Of a DNA stretch of 64,000 bases, positions 11,213-24,335 are shown one piece after another. The DNA is from Utricularia gibba. Taxonomy: Eukaryota > Streptophyta > Magnoliopsida > Lamiales > Lentibulariaceae. Numbering within the stretch: the first letter of the stretch is position 1; each line of letters opens with the position of its first letter. The DNA lies in NCBI GenBank assembly GCA_002189035.1, contig NEEC01000007.1:1488001-1552000 (forward strand), read 5' to 3'. The notes under the pieces were generated by a model. That model ran no database searches. It was not told the DNA's origin and saw only the letters and a list, made by a program, of their open reading frames with translations. The translations under genes were made by a program, and so were the position numbers.

Positions 11213-12801
11213 CCTGATGGCTGATGAGGGTGAACCCTCATTGTATGCATCTGCACTGCAGGTCGTGAGAATCATGCGCCAGTCTTAGTTACATGTTAAC
11301 ATCGGAAGAGCTTTTTTGCTTCAACGCAGGGTTGTTTATGAAGTTTTTCCGATTCTTGTCATCTGGGGGCACATTCGAGGGAGGTCGGAGTTTCTCTGCT
11401 GGTTGCTTGGTTTTATGACCCTACAGAGGAGAGCCACAAGCAGCCATTGTTTTCCCCCCTTACGACCATTCTATTCGTTTTTTACAAAGAACTAGAACTC
11501 CCTGAGAGGGGTGCATGGAGATCCATGCGCCATTTTGAACACAATTCATCTTCATCAGTTGCCCGGTGTATCAACTTTTGAATCTCTGAGAGAATTCTAG
11601 TTCCTACAGAACACGTTGAAGTTTACACGAGTTGTAGAGGATGCATGTGCCGTTTGGTTTGTTATTTGCAGCCTATCCCTTTGCAAGAACACAATGGAAT
11701 ATTTAACAGATTCGTTCTTCTCAATGGTCGTAGAGCTGTGTGCCCAGGAGACTGAGCTCTGCTTCTATCTGGGTCTTGTGTTGCCTTCTCACTTGCAATG
11801 TTTGTGTTCATTCCAGATAAAAGCGACGCCAGACTCCAGTTGCATTTCAAAAAAGGCACCGGAAAGAGTGAAGCTGAGCTAGGGCAACATTCAACTCCAG
11901 GCTGCGGCCCAATAAGTGCTTAAAATGGGCCAGACTTCCGGCCCATCTGAGAAAAGCCTCATCTATTTTCGTTTTTTTTTGTAACTGTACTTTACCTTTC
12001 CGATCCGACACGACGTCGTTTACTTCGATTTCCAAAAAGACATTTTTTAAAAATTAATTACAGTTGCTCGGTCATCAAGTAACATGTACGTTGTACAGAG
12101 CCCACTTTCTCTCTCTTTTTTTTTTGTTCGTACATTTTGAAACGCGTGAGAGGTTCTCCACGCGCACACACTCTCTCTCGCGGAATCCAGTTCCGAGCAT
12201 TCTCTGTAATCTGAATCCTCTCTGTCGCGCACTGTTGATTTGCGTCCTCTGGTAACGGAATCTAATGGTTTAGTTCATAATGCAGAGTAAGAGTTGAGCT
12301 CCATTGCTGCTCTGGGTGCTGTGCTTTCTTGTGTCGGTTGCTGACGAGGTAACTACTCTGGTTTCTGCATTAGGCTAGATCTGATGTACGGGAGGTGTTA
12401 TTAGCTTTGGCTCTTTGCATTTCTGTCTTCTTTTTGTTGATGAGTTTGTAAATGTTTGCTGCTTTTGGGTGTTCGTTTTTTCTTTTTTACCCCCCTCTTC
12501 CGCTTTCCGATGAACTTTGCATTCTTTTCTTCTTTTTGTTGGATATGGAGGGGACTGGTGATGTAGTTTTCATGTCGTATTTTGTGGGTTTGGGATGTTT
12601 TTTGAGATCTAGTCAACGGGTTACTTCTGCATCTCAGGTTTGCTTGATGTGGGGACAGGTAAAAGCTTGTATCTTCCGGAGTAATGCTGCACTTTTTTTT
12701 CTTAAATTATCACTCTCAATGCCATGTGTTGGGAGGTAATTGTAATGTGAAAGTGACGCTACTTTTCTGATTCCTCCACTTTCAGGTATTATTTACTGAA
12801 G
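11213..12801. other. MIR319 3' flank, then promoter and leader of the COP1-interacting protein-related gene
   Basis: The first part probably belongs to the MIR319 primary transcript. A site II cluster at 11906-11945 marks the likely promoter of the next gene. A non-coding first exon seems to end at GACGAG/GTAACT near 12349, followed by a leader intron ending at TTTCAG at 12785, 16 bases before the start codon. Confidence 0.45.
11906..11945. promoter_or_regulatory. Cluster of three site II (GGCCCA/TGGGCC) elements
   Basis: GGCCCA at 11906-11911, TGGGCC at 11926-11931 and GGCCCA at 11940-11945 lie about 860 bases before the start codon at 12802, in front of the inferred leader exon. Site II elements bind TCP factors and are common in promoters of constitutively expressed plant genes. 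Confidence 0.5.
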
Positions 12802-15800
12802 ATGGAGACAGTAATTGACGCCAATGCCACACTTGATTACATTGAGTTTCGCATTTTCCCAGGCTTGAACAGGTTACATTCACACGTTTCACGAGTTTCT
12901 TGAGTGTATACCTGTTTATGTATCTTCAGTCAAATGAGTACTTCTTGGGACGCCTGAAAATTGGTGGACTTAAACATTTATTATTTTCTTCATGTGCAGT
13001 TTCATTAAAGAAAGATATCACTTGTTGATATTTTCTGAAAGAGCAATATGCTAATTTTTATGATTTGAATTTTGAAACTGTCCCTATCATACGTGTCTAG
13101 AACGGATGGTCTCCTATGTTCATATTCATTTCATTCTATGGCTCTTTGTAACGTATTCAATGTTATTTGTGACAAAGGTATGAGGCATGGATATACTGTG
13201 ATGATAACAAAGAGAATGTCGCATCGGGTGTTTTGGAACTTCTATTGTGGCATTCCACCGAAGCCAAGTCATTGCATTCAAAAGGATGCAACTCCAAGTT
13301 TGTCCTTAGCACTCCAGAAGGTGATAAAAATGTCAAGTGCTTTACAAAATCCACATTGATAAGGTATGCTTAGGCTTTTTATTACCTTTTTCAACTGAGA
13401 TGATTGTGGGCTGTTTTTCTCAGTCTTCAAAGCACATGTTTTGATCAAACAGGTTTCTTCAAATTCTTGGATCACCAGCTATATTGGAGGCCACCAAATC
13501 ACTGAAAACAGAGATCTTCCAGCTTGAAGAGACCCGAAATTTTCATCTCTCATTGTTTAAAAAGGTAAAACCTTCTGGATTCGCCTTGTTGACATGATGA
13601 AAAAGCCTCAACATTGATTTTCTTCATATTGCTTTGGCGCAGGGTACAGAGTGTCATGTCACGGATGAATTTGGTAATATGTGAGCGATATTTGTGTAGA
13701 GTGCAACATATTTATGTTTTCGTAGTTCATTTGTCTTCTTTTAGCAGGGAATAGCCACTCTAATGAGGCAGGCATGCCTCAAAACGTGAGTGAGCCTTTC
13801 TTTTCTCGTTTTTGTTTTCCATGGACACTCTTGAAACTTTTCTAATTTCTTGAAAAAAATGTTTTTTTCAGGCCGAAGCATCAGATTCATCCAAGTATGT
13901 TTCTCTGCAATTTTCTGTCCTGGGTAGCTATATTGCTGATCAACATGAATTGTGATCCTTTTCTATTCCAACAGGAATGAGTTGTTGCGGGCTGTGGATC
14001 TGCGGCTTTCTGCATTGAGAGGAGAACTTGTTGCTTCTTTTGACCAAGTTACTGGACCCCGTTGCTCTATGGAGGATCTGATTGATATACAAGTGCTCGC
14101 TAGGAACTTTGGCTCTGCAGACTTGAGGTGTGGTACAATCTTCTGCTATTACGATTTTCAATCTGCTGACACCAGTAAGAAATTTTGTTCCGTGCTGCTT
14201 TATATCTAGTGTCAAATTTTCACTACAGTTATCTACTACTGAAGTGTATAGAACTGAGACAACTTCCCAAGGCTGCTGTAACTTTGAGCAGCACAAAATC
14301 ATCCGATACTAAAAAACCCCGGCCGGAAGGGTCATCTAAAGATGCTCATGAATCACCATTGTCTGAACTGGAAGTAGAATATGCAGTCTCTCCTGCAAAA
14401 GCTGCGGTAGAGGAGAGGCAAAGCTCAAATGATGGTGAGAAATTATCTGTGTCCAGTGAGGAGGAACAGCCATATGTGGAAAGAAGTCGAGCTCTTGCTA
14501 GATCGTTTTCACCAAGGAGGTCAGCATCTCCAATGAAAAGGATACAGATTGGAAGATCTGGATCTCGGAGGTCTACTGCCATAGCTATTAAAAGCTTGAA
14601 TTATTTCCCTGCTAGAGACAGATCATTCATGACCAGAGATGCAGATTCAGATAGTGCTGGGGAAGAATCTGAGCGAGCAATGCAAAAACCTGAAATTAAT
14701 GTGAAGAGAATGAGTGTCCAGGATGCTATTCATCTATTTGAAAGCAAGCAAAGGGATCAAGTGGTGGGTGCTCCTAAGCTAAAGACATACGGGACAATCC
14801 CTGTTGGGCCTAATAAATCTGTACTGCGAAGATGGAGTAGTGGAGTAGTTGAGGATACATCATCCTCCCAAGACACTCTTGTTGAGCCTGCCACACAAGA
14901 TAATCATGTTGATGTAGATAGTGAAGCAAAGGCTAATGTGAAGCTTGAAAATGAAAGTATACCACTTGTTTCAGAAGACAAACCTATTGATCTTTGTTCG
15001 GATGTGAAGTTGAACTCTAGTGAAGGAGTACGTGTTTCTGATGAAATCCAAGTGGAATGTTGCTTCACTGAACCCACTGGCACTAGCGAAAGAGTAGTTT
15101 CATCATCCGAGTGGAGTCAGAAAAAGGAAGCAGAGCTGAATGAGCTGATGGTGAAGATGGTGGAAAGTAAGCCAGTGAAAAAACGAACCGTGTTTGCTAG
15201 CGCCAAGACAGCAGGGCTGCATTCTGAGAAAAAAAGTGACATTTATGACGGTTACAGGGCTAAGAGGGATGAAAAGCACCTGGAATCAGCAACTAGAAAT
15301 CTCACGGATAAAAAGAAGGGATTGAAAGCAGTGCGAAAGGTTAGTGAACCAAAAACATCACAAGTTGCTTCGGTGGTTACAAGTGATGCTGGTAAAAAGG
15401 TTATTCCAAAGAAGCTTCCTGGACAACAAAAGAACGCACTAGAACCTGCAAATAAAGCTGGAAGTGCCCAAGCTGGGATCATTAAGAAGGCAGCTCCAAA
15501 AGCGTCTTCTTTGCCTGCAACGCGCAAGTCATGGCCATCGCCATCACCATCGCCCAAGGTGACTGCTGGATCACCTGCTAAAGCTTCTGGTGTAATATCT
15601 TCAACCGGTAAAATGCCAACTCGTAGAAAATCAGAGACAACACCATCAGCTACTCACTCTAGCTCAAAAGTAGAGGCAAGCCCCGTGACGGCTAAATCTG
15701 TAAAGTCAACTCAGGTTGATCAGAAGAAAATTTCTGGGAGCGCAACTGGAAAGAAGCAGCAGTGTGTAGTAAAACCTGCGAAAATGACCGATGGCAAACC

Positions 15801-17034
15801 TCAGACTCCCTCCGATAAACTTGTTTCCCATGCCAACTCTAGCAAGGTTACAAAGAAAAATGCTGTTGTACCACTTGAACCAAAGCCATTTCTCCGGAAA
15901 GGTTCAGCAACCACCCCTGTTGCTAATTCATCCTTACACAAAGAATCACACTCTGATTTTCAGGAGCCACCAAGGAGTTCTGAAGATCAAACTTCAATGG
16001 ATAAAGCCATGCCCGTTAACAGCTGTTCTGAGCTTGCAGTTGAGAATGAAGAGGGGCCACATGCGGAATTGGATGTTGTAGTGAACGAACTGGATGCTGC
16101 TGCACGAACTTCTCAGAAATTTGAAAGGGAAGATTTTGGTTGCGTGGAACCTGTTTTTCTTGATAGCATGCAAACCACAGTGGTTGAGAATGAGTGGGAG
16201 AAAGAGAATGAAGAAGAACTTACCATCTCACCTACAGCATGGGTTGAAACAGAAGAGCCCGAGAATCATTACAGTACCTCTGTTGACTGTGTTTCGCAAA
16301 CTATAGATCTAGCAGCTCATGAAAGTGCTCTTAGCCCTCGAGTTCGTCATTCCCTGTCGCAAATGCTTCTTGAAGAGACCAATGAGCATGATGTAGGCGA
16401 CTGGGGAAATGCACAGAATCCTCAACCACTAGTCTCTGTAAAGGATGCACCAAAAGGCCTGAAGAGACTGTTGAAATTTGCTCGCAAGAGTAAAACAGAT
16501 GCTAACTCAACTAGCTGCTCCACCCCATCAGTCATTTCTGAAGGAGATGATGTTGAAGATTCAAGATTCGTGAACAACGTAAATAATGAAAAGTTACCGA
16601 GGAAAGGTACGCAACATCCAAAAAAAAGTGGGCACCAAAAAAGTGAAGCTGGTGTCAAGTCAGGTACTCACTAATCACCATTATTTCGGTACACTAGTTT
16701 TTCCAACTATACAGATTTCAAAGATGAGAGCATTCGGAAGAAATGGTTGATGGCCATGGAGCTCCCAACTTACCCTCAACATATATTCTGTTACATGAAT
16801 CGATCTCTTATCTTTCAGGTCAAGGCAACAAGAGCAAGTTCAGTGGTCAAAGTTTGCAGCGAGAGCGACCGGAGAGCAGTGCTTCTGCTACGGTAGCCGC
16901 AGTCAAAGGTTAGTAATTTGGTCTTCCCTGGTGATGCTTTTCTTACATATGATGGAAAATTCAATCCCACTTTCATCTGTCTTTCAACAGCAAGATCATT
17001 CTTCTCACTTTCCGCATTTAAAAGCAGCAAATAG
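12802..17034 (+). CDS. COP1-interacting protein (CIP7)-related protein
   Basis: Ten exons: 12802-12872, 13178-13363, 13453-13564, 13643-13673, 13748-13785, 13872-13894, 13975-14127, 14229-16663, 16819-16908, 16991-17034. Phases close at 1060 aa. The N-terminal ~205 residues (TLDYIEFRIFPG, FTKSTLIRFLQILGSP, KNELLRAVDLRLSALRGEL) are the conserved block of the CIP7-related plant family (Arabidopsis At1g17360/At1g72410 type). The large eighth exon is disordered and rich in Lys, Ser and Pro, with an SRSLSPRR-like patch (ARSFSPRRSASPMKR) and MSVQDAIHLFESKQ. The tail has GLKRLLKFARKS and SFFSLSAFKSSK, another family signature. CIP7 binds the light-signalling ubiquitin ligase COP1. The role of this paralogue group is not established. 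Its stop is 270 bp from that of the convergent SET gene. Confidence 0.88.
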
Positions 17035-17303
17035 GATACTCAAGTAGAGTTAGCGTTCGGCCGGAGTTCGACTATGTTGAATTCAACGCCTTGGCTGCTT
17101 CTCGTCTTGCCATTTTCAACCATCTGGGGCAATACGACGTCTGTTTTCCTCCGCGGGAACATCGCTTGATGCATGTTGTGTAGTCATTGACTGATACCTT
17201 GGAATTTGTTTTGAAATATACAGGCTATTTGAAAAGCCAACCTTGTTGGACAATCTGAGAACCAATTTGAACGAGACATCTGACGATGAGAACCAGAAAG
17301 AAC

Positions 17304-20300
17304 TCACGGGCGTCTCTCCCGTCCTTCGCTCAAACAGGCTTCTGGGAAAATGATATCTGCATGTGAGCCATAGTGCATGGCGAGAATTGCGGCCATGCGT
17401 CTGCGCGTGGTGCGTGCAGCATTCTCACCGGCAGCCGCAGCTTGAATGGATGCCAACTTGATCAACTCATTTCCCACAGCAACATGATCCTCACCGTACA
17501 GGGTTTCCAAGATCTGCTATCACAACATGTGACAGGCGACAACTAACAAGTAGCAGGAATGGCTATGGATGGGAGAGCTGATACCTCAAGTGAAGCCTGA
17601 CAATGCTTGACTGCAGCTTGCGTTTCCCCTAACATACAAAATGCCAGTGCAAGAATATCTTCTACCTAAGTGATGTGAGAAGATGATCAATTGTAATTGC
17701 GTCTTTGATGACACAACAGAGCCAGACAGTTGGTTGAAAACCCACCTCAGCAATCCTCTTGTTTAGAGGATGCAACGTCGTCCTCAAAATATTGAGTGCC
17801 TTCACGGCATCTCTGATGGCATCAGCTGCGCTAGTGATGTCTCCACAGCCCAAAGAATCCTGCAGTCTGCCAACCAGAATGGATGTAAACGCCAGGGTGA
17901 TTCTCGCCTGTTGAATTTACCAAATGATAACAATTTTCCAGGCCAGGCTGATGATAATACCTTGCGATGTTTATGCCGGCTTTCTTTACGATTTCTCCGG
18001 ATACTTGTAAATCACGGAAACGCCCGCAGCTCAAACAATGCTCCGGCACCAAACAGTTTGAAGGAGGTGTTTGTTCAAACACCAACTGCGCAATTCCACC
18101 AATTTTCTTACTGTTCACCACACATTCCTTGATCTGTGAATGCAACTCAGAAACCATGTCAACCAAAATCAAATGATAAGTTCATCGTCATCAAAAGTAA
18201 AACTGCCATTATGCATCTCTATGGATCTTTCAAGGAGCTAATATTCAGCAAGATGCGACTAATCTAACTACCAACTTGGTGAAATACAAAAAAGTGAGAT
18301 AAATTCATCTATAGTAAGTCTGTCTCCATATGAGTGAGAACCTGCGAAGTTGATTGAATGTGTTGGAGTTTTCGTTTCTCGCACTCCACAACCGTGCTAT
18401 TCAGGACCACTCCAGAGCATCCAGGTGAATGGCAGCCATACGCACCATGAACAAGATCAGATACATTCAATTTTGAACAGCCACTACAGCAACAGATGAA
18501 TGTATACAAATCTGCTAAAAGCCTTTGTCGCTCACTGCAATCCCATTGGCCAACCTGGTAAGAATATTAAATTTCTCAAGCGAGTCCTTACCTACAGCTA
18601 ATTTTCAACAGATAAGATGATCGCAAAGCTGGTAACTGAGTCCCTGACATTCACTCAAGCTAAAGCATTGCACGCAGTTCCATTATGAAAAGCTGGAAGC
18701 TTGAACGGTCATCTCTACGAAAAAGCATGTTTACCTGAGGGCCATAAGAGAGCTCCAGCTCTGAGCCGGCGGGAATATTCTTTGTAGCCCGTATGAAGAT
18801 GGTACGAGAAAGGAAATATGCATGAATGTTTGGTTGGCATGAATGATTATATAAACTGCCATTGATGTATACAGCTTGTGCCACCTGGACCTATAAAGTC
18901 AGCAACAGCATCTCTTACAAAAAATAAGGTTTCCTCGACGAAGAATTGAAGCAGAATAAATTCACTGGTTACACAGATCGCTGAAAAATTCCGTCATTCA
19001 AAGATTTTAGTAAACCTGCTCGATGGAACTTGTTGCACCATAAAGAGGTTCCTTTTCATTCGGATGTTGTATGCGGACAATTGCCATTGAATTGACCCTA
19101 ATTTGAGAAAGAAGGATGACAATCTGCATGAAAGGAAATAATACATGAGAAGATACATGAAATCTGGAAATTTGGAACTATGATGAGAAAAGCAATTATG
19201 CAAGAACTAAAATAAAGATAAGGCTTGATTAGTATTATGCCTCAGAAACAATGGCTGGGTCCAGAGGAAGCTTAATGGCGTAAAACTGCCGAAGGCAGTG
19301 CAGAAGGATCACGGAGTACACATGAAACTCCAGTTTCTTTTCAGATGAAAGTGATCCATAACTCTGATAAAGATCCTGCATGCATACAGGGCTGTCAATT
19401 AGGTAAAATAAATAGTTTTGAAGGCAGTAACAAAGAACTAGATGTAAAACAACCAAGAAACTAGTAGAAAAACAGTTCATTCGTTTTTGTAGAGGGAGGG
19501 GGGAGGCAGCGATGGATAACATGCAGAAAAGTACCAGAATATTAGTATATTTGAGATTGAACTTGTGATTTTGTCTTTGAACATGCTTCATAAGAATGCG
19601 ACCAGCCAGAACCACGTCACGTGGCAAAACTGCTGACCAGTTCATACCTCCACATTCATGAATATGTTCAGCAACGATTTCATCTTCTGACTTGTTTCCA
19701 AGAGAGGTTACACTTCTAACATGTAGAATAAGCTCATCAGATAAGTGTTGCAAAGACGCATCATTATTCCTGAACTTCGGAAAATCTTTACCACCAGCCT
19801 GGACTAGACACTTCTGAGAGCAATATAGTGGAATAGAGCATTGCAAACATGGCAATGTATCAGCGGGTAATTCATTGAAGCATGAAGCACAGTGGGTTTC
19901 ACGACACTGCTTCAATATAATCTGCACCAATTAGAATATTAATAACAGATGCAGATGAAAAGCCTGGTTTTTCAAGCTAGAAAAAAAAAAAAGAGAGTTA
20001 AAAATGGTAATGAAAACGTAAGTAGTTCATCAACATGATTGAAAATGACACGCAAATATATTTCCTATTTTGGGAGTTTTATCAGTACCGCAGCATAAGG
20101 ATCTTCCTTGTGAATCAAAGAACCAGTAGGAATCTCTTCAGCAGAAAACATTCCTCTTCCCTTAGTCGCTGTTGAAGCACATTCAACTTTCTTTGTAGGA
20201 TATTCATCTGTGACATAACACCTACAGCATAAGAAATCTCAGAAGCATAAAAAGCTAGATAATACATGAAATAGAAAGGAATCAACCAGGGACAACTTCC

Positions 20301-21716
20301 CCATTGAATCATGAACTCCTGATTACATTGATTGAAAAGATAAAAGTATGAATCATAACCGCAACTATCCAAATTTTCAATGCATATATAAACCTCAGAA
20401 AAAAGAAAAAGACAAACCACCTAAAATGTTTTGATTTAGGGTATTCACGGTGCTGCTACATGCCACCAAATTTTGCAATAGCACATTCCGTTCATTTTCT
20501 ATCTGCCTTCTTCCAGCCAAGGATTTCTCTAAGTTTAAGGAAACATTGAAATCCCCGATTGCTTCTTCATAACTGCCCACAGAAAAATTTGCCTTGGCTC
20601 TTCTATACCAAGCCTGCAGATGAAAGATTCGAGTGTTGGGTTCAAATCCTTAATACTTCACTCTTCTCTATAAATTAGTCACTTAAAAATATAGTGCAAA
20701 AAGAAAATGCACAACAATAAACATCAGCGAAAGCTGAGTGCCTTAGAAGGTTTCAGTATTAATCAGGAGAAAGCCATGGAAAACCAGAAAAAGTCTGGAG
20801 CAAAAACTTATCAAGACTTTTTGCAGTATTCATCTATGCTTTTTCCTGCCTATCAGCTAAAATGCACTTTCGTTTTTTTCATCGATATTCATACATGGTC
20901 ATTAGACTTTATCCACTAGAAAAAGTTAATAATAGTGCCAAGGGAGCACCTTTGCATAGGCTGGAGATAATATGAGAGCTCTGTTGCAATCACGCAAACT
21001 TTCTTGAAACAATCCCAATTTCTGAAGACATGCCAAAAGCTTATACTGATATACAGAGAACGCTAACTTAAAATGATGCGTGGGAAGGATGAAGGTTATC
21101 CCCAGACGTACAAATTGAAAATTATAGCGACGTATATTTCTAAATCCTGACAACAACACATACTTGCAGTACCGAAGAACGATTGACATAAAGCGTGGAA
21201 ACCAAATTATTGTCCTTGTCTTCAGCATCAATGGGAGCAATGCGGAGAGCCTGTCAATGGTCAACCTTTATTTTTTAAAAAAAAGCCCCATTGTCCCATT
21301 AGAAGAACAACTGCCAATTTTTCGTTTCTTCATGAACTGAAAACTTAATATTGCAGCAAGAACTACAAACCTGGGAGTAAAAGCGTAGCGCACTCCAATA
21401 GTCCTCTTTGGCGAAGCATTCATTACCTTTAGCCTTGGTTTCTCTTGCAGCTTCTTTATTTTTTCCACAGAGCGCCATTTCTGGGTCCGTCAGATCTCTA
21501 ACTAGCTATATTAATCAATCATAAATCATCACAAAACTAGCTAAGGGGCAAAGAAATGCACTCACCGCGACTCTACACGAGGCCCACCTGATGAAAAAGA
21601 GGCAAGCTATCGAAAAAACTGAGCAGAGAAGAACAAGTTGACTGGAGATCATCCACATAACTCGAGAAAATCCCATCTTTTACATCATCAGGAATCACTG
21701 ATTTCAGCCGCTCCAT
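17304..21716 (-). CDS. TPR, MYND and SET domain protein (SMYD4-like, TPR9 type)
   Basis: Fifteen exons: 21716-21588, 21505-21371, 21250-21164, 21021-20950, 20613-20421, 20207-20089, 19921-19535, 19375-19241, 19123-19016, 18890-18735, 18554-18342, 18133-17961, 17902-17746, 17665-17585, 17513-17304. They close at 784 aa. TPR helices span about residues 60-165 (AKGNECFAKEDYWSALRFYS, then the LFQESLRDCNRAL and RAKANFSVGSYEEAI segments). The MYND zinc finger starts at Cys256 (CASCF...CLQCSIPLYCSQKC) and interrupts the SET domain. The SET core shows NHSCQPN at about 470-476 and ELELSYGPQ at about 500-508, the cofactor-binding and catalytic-Tyr motifs of lysine methyltransferases. A C-terminal TPR-like region follows. 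It matches Arabidopsis At1g33400. Substrate is unknown. The exon ending at 19241 uses a GC donor. Confidence 0.9.
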
Positions 21717-22311
21717 AATAATAACAAAAAGGGTTCAAAAGAGGTTTATCGTTGAGCACGACTCCGACAAAAAAACGTCCTAGTTGCAGCAATCGCGCCG
21801 AGTCACCTATTCCCACGAGCACTTCATAAAAACTTCTGGATAATGTCGTTCGTTATTCCCTCCACTTACCTTGCAGCAATCGCGCTGGGCTCACCTACTT
21901 GCGATACTCCAAGCAAAACCTCAGGCTCGCAGAAAATTGGTAAAATGCGCTATCTTTTTGTACTGTGAAGAAAGGGGAACAACCAGCGCTACATATGCTT
22001 CATTAAATTTCAGTTGTAAAATGGTTTGGAACGACGGTTCTAGGTTTTCAAATCAGGGGTCCAACGATCCGATTAAAAAATGCCCAGATATGGACACAGC
22101 GCACTACGATGAGTTTCAAAGGTCAAATCTCAATAGCATACATCCACAACTTCTGATTATCAAATGATCAACAGATTCTATTCTTCTACAACACATGCCC
22201 ATTCTAAGATAAGTATAAATCAACAACTTCAAATGAGAAAACACGTTTACGGTGAGGTTAGAAGTAGGATGACAAGCTCCTGAAGCTCTCCCAGGAACAA
22301 AAATGCTGTCT
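21717..22311. other. Promoter of the TPR/SET gene and 3' flank of HO2
   Basis: Both neighbouring genes run on the minus strand. This stretch should hold the upstream region of the TPR/SET gene and the 3' untranslated end of heme oxygenase 2. No exon is supported. Confidence 0.4.
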
Positions 22312-23673
22312 TTACAATATAATCAACCTCACAATCTGCTCAAGATAACGGAATGTCTTTGTTACTTCTCTCAGGCATTTATTCTTCTCCTCCCTCGACC
22401 AGTGCTGCAATATTGACACAAAACAAACCGTTATTGCATGCCCATGATCTTTGGATGAATGTATTTGTTTTGTGTTCTGCATACTTATGTTCAACATTTT
22501 AACGGCAGAGCTGTATTGGGAAGAACATGAGCACGCAACATACATACCTCTCCAAGGGCATTTAAATTCTCACGAACCCTTCTCAACAATTCTTCTGGAT
22601 CCTCTTCCCATTTATAGAACCCCATCTCCCTTCCTTGAAAGAGTGCATTCGAAACCTGTGAAGTAGAAGTCTCAGATTTGAGCATGAAATAAGAGATGGG
22701 AAAATCTTATGCACGATCTGAAATAAGAAAATGTGTGCCAGTCCATTGCACTCCACTTTTATCAGATCAAAGAAATCTAATCGCATTTAGAACAAGCTGT
22801 ATGTGTACCTGCTTAGCTATCACCTGACCACCAATAATGTGTGAGAAGTAAATATTGTAGAAATGGCAAAGAAACAGAGGTGGGTTCTTCTCAGAAATTT
22901 CTTCCAAGTACTGAGCATATGTAGTTCCAGGAATGCTGGGATCTGGAATTGTATTACCTTGTTCTCTAAACCAGTCCAAATCCATGGAAATTAATTCTGA
23001 TCTTTCTAATCTCGTTTTTCTGAAGTAGGCATCTGAAACAGAGAAAGAAAGCAGGCTTCAATCTAACTAACTAGGAAATAAAAAACACAAGTAACGTACA
23101 TGAAACATCTCTGGATTCGTCTACAATGCGCTCAATGGTGCTGAAAACCAGTTTACTGTCCACCAAGTACTTCAAATACCCCTCCAAACTTGGCTCCCAA
23201 GTCCCATCTGATTTCTCATTTTCCTTTTCTTCCCCAATCTTTTCACCATCCTCGGCAGAGACATCTTTGATCCTTACTTTGCCACGGTTTCTCAGCTTCA
23301 TCGCCACAAATCTCATCTCCTCAACAATTCCCTTAGTCTCACCAGGGCACAGCCTCCTGTAACGCCTCCGCCTCTGCAACACCGGCGGCTGCGTCTGTAG
23401 CGTTTCCCCTTCTTCCTCAAAATCAACTTCTTCGCCAGGGTTATACTCTTCCTCTGTGTAATACCCCACATCGGGTTCAGATACAAGGACTTGTGAACAT
23501 TGCAACAGAAACGGATTTCTAGTACTTCTTGCCCCATTTTGTGAATTCGCCTTCACATTCTCCGAAATTGAGAGGAGAAATGCCGCCGAACGGACTCCCG
23601 GAAACGAGGTTTTGGGAGAATTGAAGGGCAATGACGAGTTAATAGACGTCGCCGGAGCTTGAAAGTACGCCAT
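22312..23673 (-). CDS. HO2: Plastid heme oxygenase-like protein, HO2 type (probably lacks heme ligand)
   Basis: Four exons, 23673-23100, 23032-22809, 22655-22548 and 22404-22312, encode 332 aa. The N-terminal ~60 residues are Ser/Pro/Asn-rich with few acids, as in a chloroplast transit peptide. An acidic patch (EEEYNPGEEVDFEEEGE) follows, and a second acidic insert (EDGEKIGEEKENEK) is typical of plant HO2. The heme oxygenase fold includes VEEMRFVAMKLRNRG, LVFSTIERIVDES, LFLCHFYNIYFSHIIGGQV and HWSREEKNKCLREV. Where HO1 has the proximal His in MRLHTKD, this protein has Arg128 (MKLRNRG). In Arabidopsis HO2 this change goes with loss of stable heme binding, while HO1 makes biliverdin for phytochrome. 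An upstream in-frame ATG at 23724 exists, but M23673 gives a better transit peptide. Confidence 0.92.
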
Positions 23674-24335
23674 TTCAGAAGTCTCCCGGAGCTGCCCTCG
23701 AACACAGGCCCAAATTGAATCCAACCCGAATCATCCCATCCCCCATGATGCATAATTTCTTTTGCATCATTTTTTTAATCTAATTTTTAACGAACAAAAA
23801 TCCATATATACAGAACTTGTAGCATTATTTTTTTATCAACAAATATATTTTTTATTGTTCAGTAATTTTAATAATAAGTATTCAATTCATCTTAATTAAT
23901 TTAAAAATTAAAATACAGCATATAAGATAATCTTTATAGCTAAATTTTCGCATTATTTGATATAACTAAAAATATATTAGACAAATTTTCAACATAAAAA
24001 TGGCATGTGTTTACCATTTTCCATAATTAGCAAAATATGCCTCGTCTTAATTGGCATCATTTGGACTAATATGCCCTTCTTAATCTTGCCTATAACTGTG
24101 GCATTAAAAAAATACGTTATTTTCAAAAAGGTGCGGAATTTCCAAAAATTCATCATAACGTTGTATTTCTGCAAGGCACCCAGCCACACGTTTCTCATTC
24201 CCAGAAACGTTAGGTCCATCTGCTTCCCTAAAAATCCTCCATCTCCAAGCGTTGGCATTCGTCTTGCCTTTGCAGCTTGCATATAAATGAAGCAAGTATT
24301 GCATTGGTTTTCATCAGCAGTATCAGAGATAAAAA
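23674..24335. other. AT-rich divergent intergenic region
   Basis: This region separates HO2 (-) from pectinesterase (+). It is very AT-rich at 23760-24000, with no coding exon. The right end holds the pectinesterase core promoter. Confidence 0.5.
24282..24288 (+). promoter_or_regulatory. TATA box of the pectinesterase gene
   Basis: ATATAAAT begins 55 bases before the ATG at 24336, which implies a short leader. The match to a plant TATA box is good. Confidence 0.6.

Noticed and set aside
20615-20660. tRNA-like B-box (GGTTCAAATCC) near 20640
   Set aside because: No A-box or cloverleaf surrounds it, and it lies in an intron of the TPR/SET gene.
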